A DNA stretch of 64,000 nt from Bermanella sp049115935 (GCA_049115935.1 JAGDZK010000093.1:1-64000), one strand, 5' to 3'; positions 1 to 8,835 are shown, counted from the stretch's first letter. The notes: generated by a model from the sequence alone, not told the origin. Translations and numbers: made by a program.

Positions 1-328
1 CGCTTTGGAAATATTGGCTGGTGCTGTGACGCAAGGTGTATTCTGGGTTGCCGTCGGTGTCGATATCAAGGGAGGTGACCACTGGTGCTAGGGTTGAGCG
101 GTTGACCAAAAACACATCACCCCTTTCGAGTTTGGTTTTTATAAAGCAGTATGGGTCAAAACGTCTATCGTCGCCATTTGGTAAATCATGTAAATGGGCG
201 TTTTCAATGCTTTTGCCGCCGATGCGTCGGCCGTGTTCGGATTCGACGGTGCGAATGGCGTGCATTGGGTCTTCGATGAATTTGAGTTCACCCCATGAAA
301 TTTGATGAGAATATTTTAGCGCAAGCAT
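1..328 (-). CDS. 5' part of a paralogue of the 885-aa protein (runs off left edge)
   Basis: The start codon is at 328 and the frame stays open to base 1, giving about 109 residues of a protein whose remainder lies outside the window. It aligns without gaps to the first 109 residues of the 885-aa protein encoded at 2480-5137, with only scattered substitutions. The same AAGGAAG ribosome site precedes both starts. No function is recognised. The conserved head, which begins MLALKYSHQ and contains WGELKFIEDP, may be a shared N-terminal domain with different C-terminal regions, but the rest of this copy cannot be seen. Confidence 0.75.
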   Translation of the reverse strand, partial: MLALKYSHQISWGELKFIEDPMHAIRTVESEHGRRIGGKSIENAHLHDLPNGDDRRFDPYCFIKTKLERGDVFLVNRSTLAPVVTSLDIDTDGNPEYTLRHSTSQYFQS

Positions 329-501
329 ATTCTTCCTTGAATATTGTTAACCCACACCAAAGAATTAGGTGCGAGTTTATGTGTATTGTAATTGAGCTAT
401 ATTGTATAGAACTGGGGATTTTGGGCTAGGGTTTTGTTGGGATTTTGTGCGGTGGGTTGGGGTTTATTTATTATTTTCAGTCTGGTTTTTTCGGGCGCGG
501 G
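1..501. repeat. Left copy of a 501-bp direct duplication
   Basis: Bases 1-501 correspond to 4810-5310 at a constant offset of 4809. The match includes the first 109 codons of the paralogous gene and about 170 bp upstream of its start. The constant offset across coding and non-coding DNA shows a segmental duplication, not convergent similarity. Confidence 0.85.
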
Positions 502-845
502 GCACCCTAGTACAATGGAATTTTGTACGGTGCGTTGAGGGTTTTAGGTCTGTTTTTTCGGGCGCGGGGTAGCATGTCCCATGAGCGCAGCGAATGTTGT
601 GGGTACACCCTCGTACAATGAAATTTTGGCGAGTGGCATGTTCCATAAGCATAGAAAATATTGTGGGTAAATCCTCGTACAGTAGCTTTTGGTGTATGCA
701 TTTAGATTCGTAATTTACTCGTATTGACTCATCCCAAAGCATTCGCTACGCGAATGGGACATGCTACACCTGCGAGTGAATCAGTAAACCGTTTTATACA
801 CACTGATGGGTTATTTCTAAGTTTTCAAGATAGAACTAATTTTGC
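329..845. other. Intergenic region with degenerate short repeats
   Basis: No convincing gene lies here; short open frames have no ribosome site and track repeats. The motif TTTTTTCGGGCGCGGGG occurs at about 486-502 and 554-570, and again near 5294-5310. A diverged 47-bp unit occurs at 572-618 and 637-684, each copy ending in a CCTCGTACA-type sequence. Compared with the right-hand copy, this spacer is expanded by roughly 200 bp of such repeats. Confidence 0.6.
783..813. repeat. Half copy of REP-like element with its flank
   Basis: About 30 bp matching 5340-5369 (ACCGTTTTATACACACTGAT followed by GGGTTA). Here it stops in the middle of the palindrome that is complete at 5361-5386, so this is a truncated copy. 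Confidence 0.6.
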
Positions 846-1448
846 TCATACACCAGGAATAAACTGCTTAATAAAAGTATTTTGATTAAGCTTGATATCC
901 GTCAAAACAAGATTATTTTCTTTTCTTTCGAACGTATACACAACATATGGATCTGGCCAATATTCATCCCATCCTCTTCTCGCATAATACTCAACAATCA
1001 GTTTATTATCTTTTACTCCCGCACTTAAAGCCAATTCTGAAGCCATCTCTTCTGACATTTGAGGCAGGTCTTTATAATATTCGTCATCATAAAAACGATG
1101 CAATATCGCTTCTGGCTTATCTAATGGCGAGAATTCCCTGCCCGCTTTGATTAATTTTTGATATATCACACCATAATTAAATACTAATCGAGGAAAGTAG
1201 TAGTCTTTTAGATATACTCTAATTTTTTGGTTACGCTCTTTTTCTGATAACTCTTGGTTGCTTACAAACACCCGCTCCTTGAACTTAATAAAGTGCTGTT
1301 CAACCAAAGCGTTATAATCTACATGGTCCGCTAGATTTTGTGAGACGTTATGCAACTCTGCACGTTGCTCATCATTAAATTGAGAGGCATGCGCTGTAAA
1401 AACTATGCATACACTCAAAATTACAATACCAAGGAATGCGTTCATCAT
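846..1448 (-). CDS. Exported protein of unknown function (200 aa)
   Basis: No family is recognised. The first 22 residues form a signal peptide with a hydrophobic core and an AHA-S cleavage-like site, so the mature protein should be periplasmic. The rest is rich in charged and aromatic residues, with an apparent helical region around residues 25-110 and a final segment with alternating hydrophobics. The start codon 1448 follows GAAGAG at 5 bp; a second ATG directly after it is equally possible. It begins 18 bp after the SUMF1-like gene and is the last gene of the 885-aa/SUMF1/200-aa operon. A periplasmic protein behind a putative secreted protein could be an immunity or accessory factor; this is inference only. 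Confidence 0.6.
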   Translation of the reverse strand: MMNAFLGIVILSVCIVFTAHASQFNDEQRAELHNVSQNLADHVDYNALVEQHFIKFKERVFVSNQELSEKERNQKIRVYLKDYYFPRLVFNYGVIYQKLIKAGREFSPLDKPEAILHRFYDDEYYKDLPQMSEEMASELALSAGVKDNKLIVEYYARRGWDEYWPDPYVVYTFERKENNLVLTDIKLNQNTFIKQFIPGV

Positions 1449-1466
1449 CTTATCTCTTCATATTTA

Positions 1467-2456
1467 TTAAATAGGATCAGGGGAATTTAAGGCACAGCGA
1501 AAGCCATTAGTCCAATCATATACACCAGCTCCTTTTCTACCGTAAATTGAGCTTGAGTTTACCCAGTCTCTTTTTACTTTTTCGGGAATGAGTTCCTTGT
1601 CATATGTTTCATACCATTCTTTAGGCTCTGATGGACCTTGTGGATTGACCTCATCCATTTTCTTATAATGGTCTTTTTCATACCAATCACGCACCCACTC
1701 TTGTACATTACCCGACATATCATGAACACCTAGTTTATTGGGCGGATAAGAACCAACCTCTCTCGAATACCACTCATATTCACTAACGGTTAACCCGTAT
1801 GCATTGCCTTTTGGCAGAGCCAGTGGGTCATACGCTTTTACATACACCCTATCTTTTGTAACTGGATCACTGGTTAGATATTCTTCATATAGATAATCAT
1901 CCAATACTAACGTCATGCCGTCATGAGTAGCGTAACGTACTCGCTCGCCGCGACTACGAGCTGCATACTCCCACTGGGCCTCTGTAGGCAAAGCATAAGG
2001 CAGCCCAGTTTTCTCTGCTAACCATAAGCAATACCCTTCCGCTTCATACCAGTTCGGCGCTCGGGCAGCTCGCTTAAAGTAATTAGGGGAAGTAATATCA
2101 TCAACCGCAATATAAGGCTGATCATATCTGTATTTTTCCTCATTATATTGATCATATCGATCAACATCTTTTAAGTAAGTAACGAGCTCTCCCCATGTGG
2201 TCTCATATTTATTGATGGAATAACTATCTAATGTGATGTTTTTTACAGCATATCTTTCTTCAGTTGCGCCATAATGATCTATTTCCTTTCCATCACCCGA
2301 ATCCCCCATCATAAAAGTCCCGCCTTTCACAAAAACCATGTTTTCCGCAGTTTTCTGTAAAACTTTTTCAACGGCTTTTAAATGGTCGGGGTCTGGTTTT
2401 TTCTCACACCCTGATAAGGCAACCCCCCACAGTATTAACAATACGATCTTGATCAT
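1467..2456 (-). CDS. SUMF1/FGE-sulfatase-domain lipoprotein
   Basis: The start chosen is the ATG at 2456, with AAGGAG 6 bp upstream; a longer frame starting at 2495 has no such site. The N-terminus is a lipoprotein signal with lipobox LSGC (Cys17). The body matches the formylglycine-generating-enzyme-like fold (SUMF1/EgtB/PvdO): FVKGGTFMMGD near the start, a WYEAEGYCLWLAEKTG segment, LPTEAQWEYAAR, then GVHDMSGNVQEWVRDWY and a final GFRCAL. The cysteine pair used for catalysis in true FGE (CxxxxC before GFRCA) is absent; the equivalent stretch reads GRKGAGVYDWTN. It is therefore more likely a binding or non-FGE member. It follows the 885-aa gene by 23 bp and is probably co-transcribed. SUMF1-domain proteins often accompany T6SS effector loci, but a link here is inferred. 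Confidence 0.85.
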   Translation of the reverse strand: MIKIVLLILWGVALSGCEKKPDPDHLKAVEKVLQKTAENMVFVKGGTFMMGDSGDGKEIDHYGATEERYAVKNITLDSYSINKYETTWGELVTYLKDVDRYDQYNEEKYRYDQPYIAVDDITSPNYFKRAARAPNWYEAEGYCLWLAEKTGLPYALPTEAQWEYAARSRGERVRYATHDGMTLVLDDYLYEEYLTSDPVTKDRVYVKAYDPLALPKGNAYGLTVSEYEWYSREVGSYPPNKLGVHDMSGNVQEWVRDWYEKDHYKKMDEVNPQGPSEPKEWYETYDKELIPEKVKRDWVNSSSIYGRKGAGVYDWTNGFRCALNSPDPI

Positions 2457-2479
2457 ATTAAACTCCTTAAATATCGTTA

Positions 2480-5137
2480 TTAAGCAATACCGCATGCTTG
2501 ACAGGCCCCTAATGGATCAAGTTGTATAGGTGCTCCGACCTGAGGGACCTTGTTAAATATACGCCTTTCAAATTTCTGTTGTTGATCTTCGCCTAAGTTC
2601 AAGGTTTCAAATATTTCACGCGAATTTTTGTTGATTGCGTTATTTTGAGCCCTTCCTGATTCATTCATTCTGGCCATAATTTCATTGTATTCCCGCTCAC
2701 CTTGAATACTTTGTAATATAGCAATAATGGCCTTTCGTTTGACCTCATCATCACTGGATAAATTATCCCAGATGCCAAAAGGATCAAATATCAATAAGTT
2801 CAATAACCTGCCTTTAACTTCTGGCGGGGAATGCAATAACACACTATTTTCACCTTGCTGGCTGCTTTCAATGATATTCTGGGCTAACTCAAACGCTTTT
2901 TCTTCTTTCTCATAGTCAGACTTTAAACCTTTAAAGTATTCCTTAAGCCTCATAGACAAATCAACACCGGACTCAATTACAGTCCCCCACTGCTGAATTT
3001 TATGGGTTAGCATATACAGGCAAAGATTGGTGTAACCTGCAAATCCTTTATCATCAAAAAGTTTCACTTTCCGATAATCCACTCCCCTCAACCCTTCATA
3101 CATAAAGTGCACCATGGTAAGCGTCGCCGCAGGATCAACCTCCAGTTCAAATGAACCAGCTGCACCTACACCAATTACTAATCCCGCATGCGCCCTTAGC
3201 AAAAATTTTCCTGTGTCAGTGTTGTAACCAAAAGTGAAACCACCCTCTATACCAGCACCCACTGCGCCTTCCACTTTTTTACCAATACCGCAAAGCTGTT
3301 TCCAGTCGGAGTTTTTGCTTAACACATCCGTCCAGCTGAGAGCACCTTTTAATGCACATCCACCTCTTATACCTGCAAACGCTTCTGCCTTACCATCTGC
3401 CCCCATATGCTTTCCCTTTATTTTGGGTAAACCATCTGAGCAATCCACGGCGACATTGGCCGCTAACAATACTGAGGCGCCCGCAGTTCCACTTAATGAG
3501 GCTTCAATTTTGGCTTGTAAATGGCCTAAATCAATGTCGCGGCTTTCTCTTTTCCCATTTGTATTGACTGTATAAGGTACTAAAATTTTACTGCGTGAAT
3601 TAACAGGAAATACTTGTTCCGCTTTAATTTTCCCCTTGGCTAAATCAAACGATGCTGCCGCTTGTGCTTGTATTGCAACTTTGCCTTCTTTTAAATTCAT
3701 TTCAGCAGCCGCACCAGCCACCGAAGCAAATCGCATAAATTGTGCTTCTGCTGATGCATCAAATCCAACTCTATCTTTCATGTTAGGGTTTAATTCATCA
3801 AAACTGGCTTTGTATTCTTTATGAAATTGATTTAATGGGTTGTTTTCATCCGACTCATATTTAAAAAAGTCTGTTTTGAACTTAACATTAAAATCCGCCG
3901 ATATGGCTTCTTTGAGTTTTTGACCATCAATTTTTTTGTCTTGATACCAACCCTTGGACCTCTCACGATCTTTTGAGTCCATTTTGTAGCGTTTCCAATG
4001 ATTTTTTATTTTATCGGATCGAATCCATGTTCTATGCTGACCGTTTAAGCGCTTTATTTCTGTTAATTTCGTGGGTGTAGATACGCTTTTATCAAACACA
4101 CCTAGCTCTTTTAATTTATCGATTGATTTAACTTTGGCATCTTGAATTGGGCTAGTGACAGCGCCTTCTGATCTCTCAGCTTTAAGCTCTGAATCCTCTA
4201 TTTTTTTTGCCTCTTTTGCTAGCTCGTCTCTTAGTAGCTGCATACTGTCTTGAATAATTTTCTCTTCATCTTCAATTTCTTTCAGACATTGTTGTGTCAG
4301 TAATATAAATTCATTTTTCCCCGTCACATGAATCACATCAACAATTTCAATTTTTTGTAATTCATACTCCATTGTATGAATAATAACGCCATCACTTCTG
4401 GTTTCCCTAGACACCTCTTTTAGGGGGGCGATCAACCCATTTGATTCTGACTTTTTTACATTTTTATTTTCTTTAAGGTCTAGCCTGACTTCATCCATAA
4501 AATCGGGAATTGCAAAAACCTTAATGGACTCTCCTGCATCCAGCCTAAATACAGTGCTAAATTGGTCAAAAATCACATCTGTTCGTTTACGTGAGGCCAT
4601 CACACCTTTTGAGCTGTTTTCGATACATAAAGTTATCGGATATTTACTTGGTAGAGGTTTATTGCTATCGCTATCTATATTCAAAACGATTATATGTTTT
4701 TCACGCTCTTTTTTTTCTTGTTCTTGTTTGGCCTGCGCCTGCTTTGGCTCATCTCGTGATACAACCACGGATTTGGACACAGGTATGTGCCTTAAAGCTG
4801 ATCGAAATGCGCTTTGGAAATATTGGCTGGTACTGTTGCGCAAGGTGTATTCTGGGTTGCCGTCAGCATCAATATCAAGGGAGGTGACGGCTGGTACTAT
4901 GGTTGAGCGGTTAACCAAAAACACATCACCCCTTTCGAGTTTGGTTTTTAAAAAACGGTATGAATCAAAACGTTTATCGTCGCTAGTTGGTAGGTCGTGT
5001 AAATGGGCGTTTTCAATGCTTTTGCCGCCAATGCGTCGGCCGTGTTCGGATTCGACGGTGCGAATGGCGTGCATTGGGTCTTCGATGAATTTGAGTTCAC
5101 CCCAAGAAAGCTGGTGAGAATATTTAAGCGCAAGCAT
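2480..5137 (-). CDS. Large unknown protein, putative secreted/effector-like (885 aa)
   Basis: No family is recognised with certainty. Residues 1-125 form the conserved head shared with the truncated copy at the left edge. A charged Gln/Glu/Lys linker lies at about 130-150. Residues 150-250 look like a beta-rich domain. A long charged coiled-coil-like stretch spans about 285-340. A glycine/alanine-rich region at about 470-690 has repeated AAA, GAG and GVGAAG runs that could insert into or pack against membranes. A helical C-terminus ends with a small Cys motif, GACQACGIA. There is no signal peptide, so export would need a dedicated system such as the T6SS 15 kb away. The ATG at 5137 has AAGGAAG upstream. 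It heads an operon with the SUMF1-like lipoprotein and the exported 200-aa protein. An antibacterial effector is the favoured guess; a structural surface protein is possible. Confidence 0.55.
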   Translation of the reverse strand: MLALKYSHQLSWGELKFIEDPMHAIRTVESEHGRRIGGKSIENAHLHDLPTSDDKRFDSYRFLKTKLERGDVFLVNRSTIVPAVTSLDIDADGNPEYTLRNSTSQYFQSAFRSALRHIPVSKSVVVSRDEPKQAQAKQEQEKKEREKHIIVLNIDSDSNKPLPSKYPITLCIENSSKGVMASRKRTDVIFDQFSTVFRLDAGESIKVFAIPDFMDEVRLDLKENKNVKKSESNGLIAPLKEVSRETRSDGVIIHTMEYELQKIEIVDVIHVTGKNEFILLTQQCLKEIEDEEKIIQDSMQLLRDELAKEAKKIEDSELKAERSEGAVTSPIQDAKVKSIDKLKELGVFDKSVSTPTKLTEIKRLNGQHRTWIRSDKIKNHWKRYKMDSKDRERSKGWYQDKKIDGQKLKEAISADFNVKFKTDFFKYESDENNPLNQFHKEYKASFDELNPNMKDRVGFDASAEAQFMRFASVAGAAAEMNLKEGKVAIQAQAAASFDLAKGKIKAEQVFPVNSRSKILVPYTVNTNGKRESRDIDLGHLQAKIEASLSGTAGASVLLAANVAVDCSDGLPKIKGKHMGADGKAEAFAGIRGGCALKGALSWTDVLSKNSDWKQLCGIGKKVEGAVGAGIEGGFTFGYNTDTGKFLLRAHAGLVIGVGAAGSFELEVDPAATLTMVHFMYEGLRGVDYRKVKLFDDKGFAGYTNLCLYMLTHKIQQWGTVIESGVDLSMRLKEYFKGLKSDYEKEEKAFELAQNIIESSQQGENSVLLHSPPEVKGRLLNLLIFDPFGIWDNLSSDDEVKRKAIIAILQSIQGEREYNEIMARMNESGRAQNNAINKNSREIFETLNLGEDQQQKFERRIFNKVPQVGAPIQLDPLGACQACGIA

Positions 5138-5310
5138 ATTCTTCCTTGAATATTATCAACCGGCACCAAAGAATTCGGTGCCGAGTTTATGTGTATTTTA
5201 ATTGAGCTATATTGTATAGAACTGGGGATTTTGGGCTAGGGTTTAGTTGGGATTTTGTGCGTTGGGTTAGGGTTTATTTATTATTTTAAGTTGGTTTTTT
5301 CGGGCGCGGG
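4810..5310. repeat. Right copy of the 501-bp direct duplication
   Basis: Matches 1-501 with no net gap. It covers the upstream region and first 109 codons of the 885-aa gene. Similarity then continues discontinuously to the REP-like element near 5345-5386. Confidence 0.85.
5161..5183. promoter_or_regulatory. Inverted repeat in the leader of the 885-aa gene
   Basis: A perfect 7-bp inverted repeat, CGGCACC with GGTGCCG, separated by 9 bp and lying 24-46 bp upstream of the start at 5137. The same position in the left copy (about 352-374) is degenerate. It could be an operator or leader hairpin; there is no T-run to suggest termination. Confidence 0.35.
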
Positions 5311-5360
5311 ATAACATGCCCCATGAACGTAGAGAATCGGTTAACCGTTTTATACACACT

Positions 5361-5386
5361 GATGGGTTACGCTGCGCTAACCCATC
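5361..5386. repeat. REP-like palindrome, copy 1
   Basis: The 26-bp element has 9-bp arms GATGGGTTA and TAACCCATC around the loop CGCTGCGC, and is followed by CTAC. Identical copies lie at 6460-6485 and 8836-8861. All three sit between genes, as expected for repetitive extragenic palindromes. Confidence 0.85.
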
Positions 5387-5513
5387 CTACTTGGTGTTTT
5401 TGTCGGTTCCATCAAATAATATTTAATAACGCATAATTAAATCAATCACGCTTAAAACGGGAAATCAAAAAAGTCGGAAACGCGTTGCGCTTTCGACTTA
5501 TTTATCTATAGGA
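5387..5513. other. Spacer between operons
   Basis: About 130 bp between the REP-like copy 1 and the DUF1566 gene. No gene, clear promoter or terminator is visible. Confidence 0.4.
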
Positions 5514-6296
5514 CTACTCTTTTAATTCACTTATCGTTTTAGTTCTTACTTTTAATGCAAATACAATATTTTCTACGGATTGGCTGAAATTACATTCACC
5601 TGTGTTTTTGAGTGATTCACATAGTTTTAATTCATAAGATATTGGGTCAATACCATTATCATTTTCTACACCCGGCTCGAATGTCTTAATTTTTCCATTA
5701 ATAATATTGATTGCAAATACTTGAGCTTGATTTGCTAATACGTCACCGGAGGGCGTATCAGTTACACCATCTATATCTCGATAAGTTGAAGATATTAACC
5801 AGGCGGTTTTACTACCATCATTGATAGCTGTCTCGTTACCCTCCAAAAAACCATCTTGCGTAAACCAATTTTTTATAATCGGTGATTCAAGTAATGTATT
5901 TGCCTTAACGTGAGAAACTGGGATATTAAAATTTATCAACCGGGTGAGTTCTTTAATGGTAGGTAGACGCCACGCTTTGTCGTTTGCGTCATTTGGTAAA
6001 CTTGGAACCCAATCAGATTGTTGCGTTAATGCAAGAGGATCTCCTACTCCAATAGGTGCCCATATAAGATTCCAGCGATGACATTGCATTGAATTAAGTG
6101 CCGTGTTATCTGTACAGCTTTTCACAATTGTATCTTCTGGTGTTCCAGATATATTATCTTCTGTTATTGTAACAGAGACTTCATTGTCTGCAGTGAGGTT
6201 TACCGGATCAACCCATGCACATAACAATGGCAGTAAGCATACTGTCGCAATCATGCGAGTCAGGAATTTAGAAAAATTTTTATCGGGTTTATTCAT
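5514..6296 (-). CDS. DUF1566 (Lcl-like) exported protein
   Basis: The N-terminus is a signal peptide with a hydrophobic stretch from about residue 14 to 28, ending near CAWVDP. The DUF1566 signature WRLPTIKELTRLINFN lies at about residues 111-126 and is followed by a conserved Trp/Thr-rich core including AWLISSTYRD. This domain occurs in bacterial surface and exported proteins, often with adhesion-type modules; no enzyme activity is established. Two starts are possible, GTG 6305 and ATG 6296; neither has a strong ribosome site and the ATG is used here. The giant lipoprotein upstream (8874-19550) ends in a related DUF1566 domain, so the two may belong to one surface system. Confidence 0.75.
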   Translation of the reverse strand: MNKPDKNFSKFLTRMIATVCLLPLLCAWVDPVNLTADNEVSVTITEDNISGTPEDTIVKSCTDNTALNSMQCHRWNLIWAPIGVGDPLALTQQSDWVPSLPNDANDKAWRLPTIKELTRLINFNIPVSHVKANTLLESPIIKNWFTQDGFLEGNETAINDGSKTAWLISSTYRDIDGVTDTPSGDVLANQAQVFAINIINGKIKTFEPGVENDNGIDPISYELKLCESLKNTGECNFSQSVENIVFALKVRTKTISELKE

Positions 6297-6415
6297 TGCT
6301 GTCACTTTTTATTTCATTATTCGGTTTCTATTATGGTTTTTGTCGATGCCATTCATTTTTCAAACCATCATTAATATTCAACCATTATCTTAATTCATTA
6401 TCGCTATTGCCATTC

Positions 6416-6431
6416 GGTCGCAGGTGCGACC
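6416..6431. repeat. Short palindrome of GGTCGCA type
   Basis: 7-bp arms GGTCGCA and TGCGACC with a 2-bp loop, followed by TCGTACA. A diverged relative, GGCCGC with GCGGCC also followed by TCGTACA, lies at 8789-8804. The shared TCGTACA tail indicates a repeat family. Confidence 0.7.
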
Positions 6432-6459
6432 TCGTACAAATTTTTTAAAAATATTTGTT

Positions 6460-6485
6460 GATGGGTTACGCTGCGCTAACCCATC
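6460..6485. repeat. REP-like palindrome, copy 2
   Basis: Identical to the 26-bp element at 5361-5386, including the trailing CTAC. Confidence 0.85.
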
Positions 6486-6573
6486 CTACTTTAAAACTCC
6501 TTATTTCAGCCCTTTGAATAAACTCAGTCCTTTTTCAGAATGTTTAATCACACTCTGAAAACTTTAGGAATGG

Positions 6574-6606
6574 ATCCCCGATCAATGCGCTGCGCGCGTC
6601 GGGGAT
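6574..6606. repeat. Inverted repeat with ATCCCCGA arms
   Basis: 8-bp perfect arms ATCCCCGA and TCGGGGAT enclose a GC-rich loop containing GCGCTGCGCGCG. The base composition differs from the surrounding DNA. It is probably another dispersed palindromic repeat; only one copy is in the window. Confidence 0.55.
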
Positions 6607-6666
6607 GACGATTTAGCCTGAGTATGGCAACACAAATTAATAGGTTGCTATGATAAAGCTCGTTTT

Positions 6667-8742
6667 TTATTGCACCTTTTCTGGGTACAAGGTGCTGTAA
6701 CCTTGTATCACATAAAACAAGCCATTTTCACTGCGCACTGGGTCGCTTGCGTCATCGCTTGTGGCTTCACCCTTGCCATTGGTTGAGGCATCTTGAATAT
6801 CAATGACAAATTCATTGATGCCGTCGCCGTTGTAATCCCCTAGGGTGCGTATATTAGTACCTGCAATTTCAGTATGAAGATTGCGGATAATTTCAACGCC
6901 TGCATCGGTGGTGGTGCTGTTTAATTCTTTTGCACCTAGGTTGGCATTGCCTGCTACTTTAAATATTAACCCTTCACCGGGTGCACTTGGCTTAGGTGCT
7001 GCGATTAATAACTCGCCAAAGCCGTCGTTATTGTTATCCGGCAATACCGTTAAGCCGCTGCCCAGTGCGAGGTTTTCGCTGGTGCTCCATACGGCGCCAA
7101 AAAAATCGGTTAGATTATCAATGCTTAAGCTGGCAGGCCAATTGCCTACACCGCCTTTTAAGATGACGACGTCACCTAATTTATTGGGTATGGCAGCATC
7201 TGTGCTTTTGGTTTGGGCAATGATGAGCTCTGGAATATTATCGCCGTTTAAATCCCCTGCGGCGATGTGCTTGCCGATGCCAATGTCATCAATACCTGCC
7301 GGGGCTTGAAAGATGAAGCCTTTGCCGTTTTCAATGGTGGGGAGGTTAATAGTGGCCGGCCAGGTTTCTTGCCCGAATAAAATATAGGTTTTCTGGCGAT
7401 GGATAGAGGTAATAGCAATGTCATCATAACCGTTGGCGTCGTTATCGAAGTTGCCTAGGCCTAATACTTCATCACCGACAATGGTTTCTTGAACAATGGT
7501 ACGGGCTGGGTCAGATTCTATTCGATCTGTGATAATAATAGTACGCTCGGATGCGCTGAGTGTATCTATATTTTTTATAATAGGGGTTTCATTGATTGGG
7601 GGGTGTAGGTGCGTGCCACCAAATATTAAATGAACACGACCGGTGTTGGTATGATAGTCATCGTTACTATTATAGCCATATTCAGAAATTAAAAAATCAT
7701 TATGAATATCGCCATTCACATCCCCTGCTAAAATCACTTTCTGACCTAAGGAACCTAATTCAACTTGGCCTTGATAGGTGATGGCGTATTGGTTTTTTAT
7801 TTCAACCATGGTGATGGCTTTGTCTTCACCTGCATCACTAAGCCAAGATTCTCGACCAAAAATCAAAAAAGCCTCCCCTGTTCTATCGGAGCCATCTATC
7901 TCATAACCAGGGCCGCCAATGATAAAATCATCAATATCATCACCGTTCACATCACCCAAAGCAGATAAGCTCCTGCCTATGCTATGTGAATAACCTGGTG
8001 AATTTTCCTCACCATTAAACATAATATGAGGAACAGAATCAGGAATATTGGTCAAATCAATTTCAGCTGGCCAAGGAGTTTCATTACCAAAGAACAAATA
8101 AACAGTGCCATCATTCACTTTTTTTTCTGACACACCAATTAATAAATCATCAAAATTATCCCCATTCACATCACCTGCGTGAGTTACTATCACATCTGCC
8201 AGTAATGCCTCCGGTGGATTAGTTTCTGGGCCAATGAATAATGTGGCACGACCGGTTTGTTTAAAGCGATCCAGTTGGGCTGATGCTGGATTATCATTGC
8301 CGACATCTAAGTCTTTGTTGTCGCCAATGTTATCACCGTCTACGTCTGCCCATTCGGTTGAGTCAAACGGGAAAGGGTCTTCGTTATCTAATTTGGCGTC
8401 GTTATCGTCATTTGGGTCTTGGTTGTCCCCTAGGCCATCGTTGTCGTTGTCTTTGCTTTCATTTGGGTCATTGGGGAACACATCGGTATTATTGCCCACA
8501 CCATCGCCATCTGTGTCTTGTGTTTCGGTTGGGTCAGTTGGAAAGGCATCGCCGTTATCGCCCACGCCATCACCATCAGTGTCTTTCGATTCTTTTGGGT
8601 CATTGGGGAACATGTCACTGGCGTCAGGTACGCCGTCACCGTCGGCATCGGGCACAGAGGGTTTTGAGTCACTGCCACAGGCAGTTAATACTAACGACAG
8701 CAATATGGGCAGTAAGGTTTTTGAGGTGGTTATTTCATTCAT
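6667..8742 (-). CDS. Thrombospondin-3/FG-GAP repeat lipoprotein
   Basis: Signal peptide with lipobox LTAC (Cys22), so outer-membrane or surface anchoring is likely. Next come about five calcium-binding thrombospondin type 3-like units with DxDGDGVxD and FPxDPxE signatures (about residues 30-140). They are followed by about seven FG-GAP/integrin-alpha-like units, visible as GDVNGDNFDDLLIG, GDVNGDDIDDFIIG, GDLNGDNIPELIIA and GDYNGDGINEFVID, which would make a seven-bladed beta-propeller. The start is uncertain: ATG 8742 gives a typical lipoprotein signal with AGGA 12 bp upstream, while ATG 8754 and 8772 extend it. It lies directly downstream of the giant Calx-beta gene and is likely a calcium-dependent surface or adhesion protein. 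Confidence 0.85.
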   Translation of the reverse strand: MNEITTSKTLLPILLSLVLTACGSDSKPSVPDADGDGVPDASDMFPNDPKESKDTDGDGVGDNGDAFPTDPTETQDTDGDGVGNNTDVFPNDPNESKDNDNDGLGDNQDPNDDNDAKLDNEDPFPFDSTEWADVDGDNIGDNKDLDVGNDNPASAQLDRFKQTGRATLFIGPETNPPEALLADVIVTHAGDVNGDNFDDLLIGVSEKKVNDGTVYLFFGNETPWPAEIDLTNIPDSVPHIMFNGEENSPGYSHSIGRSLSALGDVNGDDIDDFIIGGPGYEIDGSDRTGEAFLIFGRESWLSDAGEDKAITMVEIKNQYAITYQGQVELGSLGQKVILAGDVNGDIHNDFLISEYGYNSNDDYHTNTGRVHLIFGGTHLHPPINETPIIKNIDTLSASERTIIITDRIESDPARTIVQETIVGDEVLGLGNFDNDANGYDDIAITSIHRQKTYILFGQETWPATINLPTIENGKGFIFQAPAGIDDIGIGKHIAAGDLNGDNIPELIIAQTKSTDAAIPNKLGDVVILKGGVGNWPASLSIDNLTDFFGAVWSTSENLALGSGLTVLPDNNNDGFGELLIAAPKPSAPGEGLIFKVAGNANLGAKELNSTTTDAGVEIIRNLHTEIAGTNIRTLGDYNGDGINEFVIDIQDASTNGKGEATSDDASDPVRSENGLFYVIQGYSTLYPEKVQ

Positions 8743-8788
8743 TGTTTTTGTCATTCCTGAAATTTTAATCATGTCGATATTGCTGTTC

Positions 8789-8804
8789 GGCCGCAGGGGC
8801 GGCC
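8789..8804. repeat. Short palindrome of GGCCGC type
   Basis: 6-bp arms GGCCGC and GCGGCC with a 4-bp loop, followed by TCGTACA. It is related to 6416-6431 and sits 32 bp from REP-like copy 3. Confidence 0.65.
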
Positions 8805-8835
8805 TCGTACATATGGTTTTAAATTGTATTTTAAT

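Larger units (their letters stand above)
6297..6666. other. Intergenic region filled with palindromic repeats
   Basis: No gene is visible. The region holds three different palindromes (6416-6431, 6460-6485, 6574-6606), listed separately. Such clusters between minus-strand genes may end transcription or stabilise mRNA ends. Confidence 0.6.

Noticed and set aside
464..742. Open frame of 92 codons on the minus strand
   Set aside because: No ribosome site; the frame covers degenerate short repeats whose copies give repeated pseudo-peptides. Judged non-coding.
4524..5117. 197-codon plus-strand frame opposite the 885-aa gene (with a similar one at 36-305)
   Set aside because: Antisense shadow; its recurrence at the left edge only reflects the DNA duplication.
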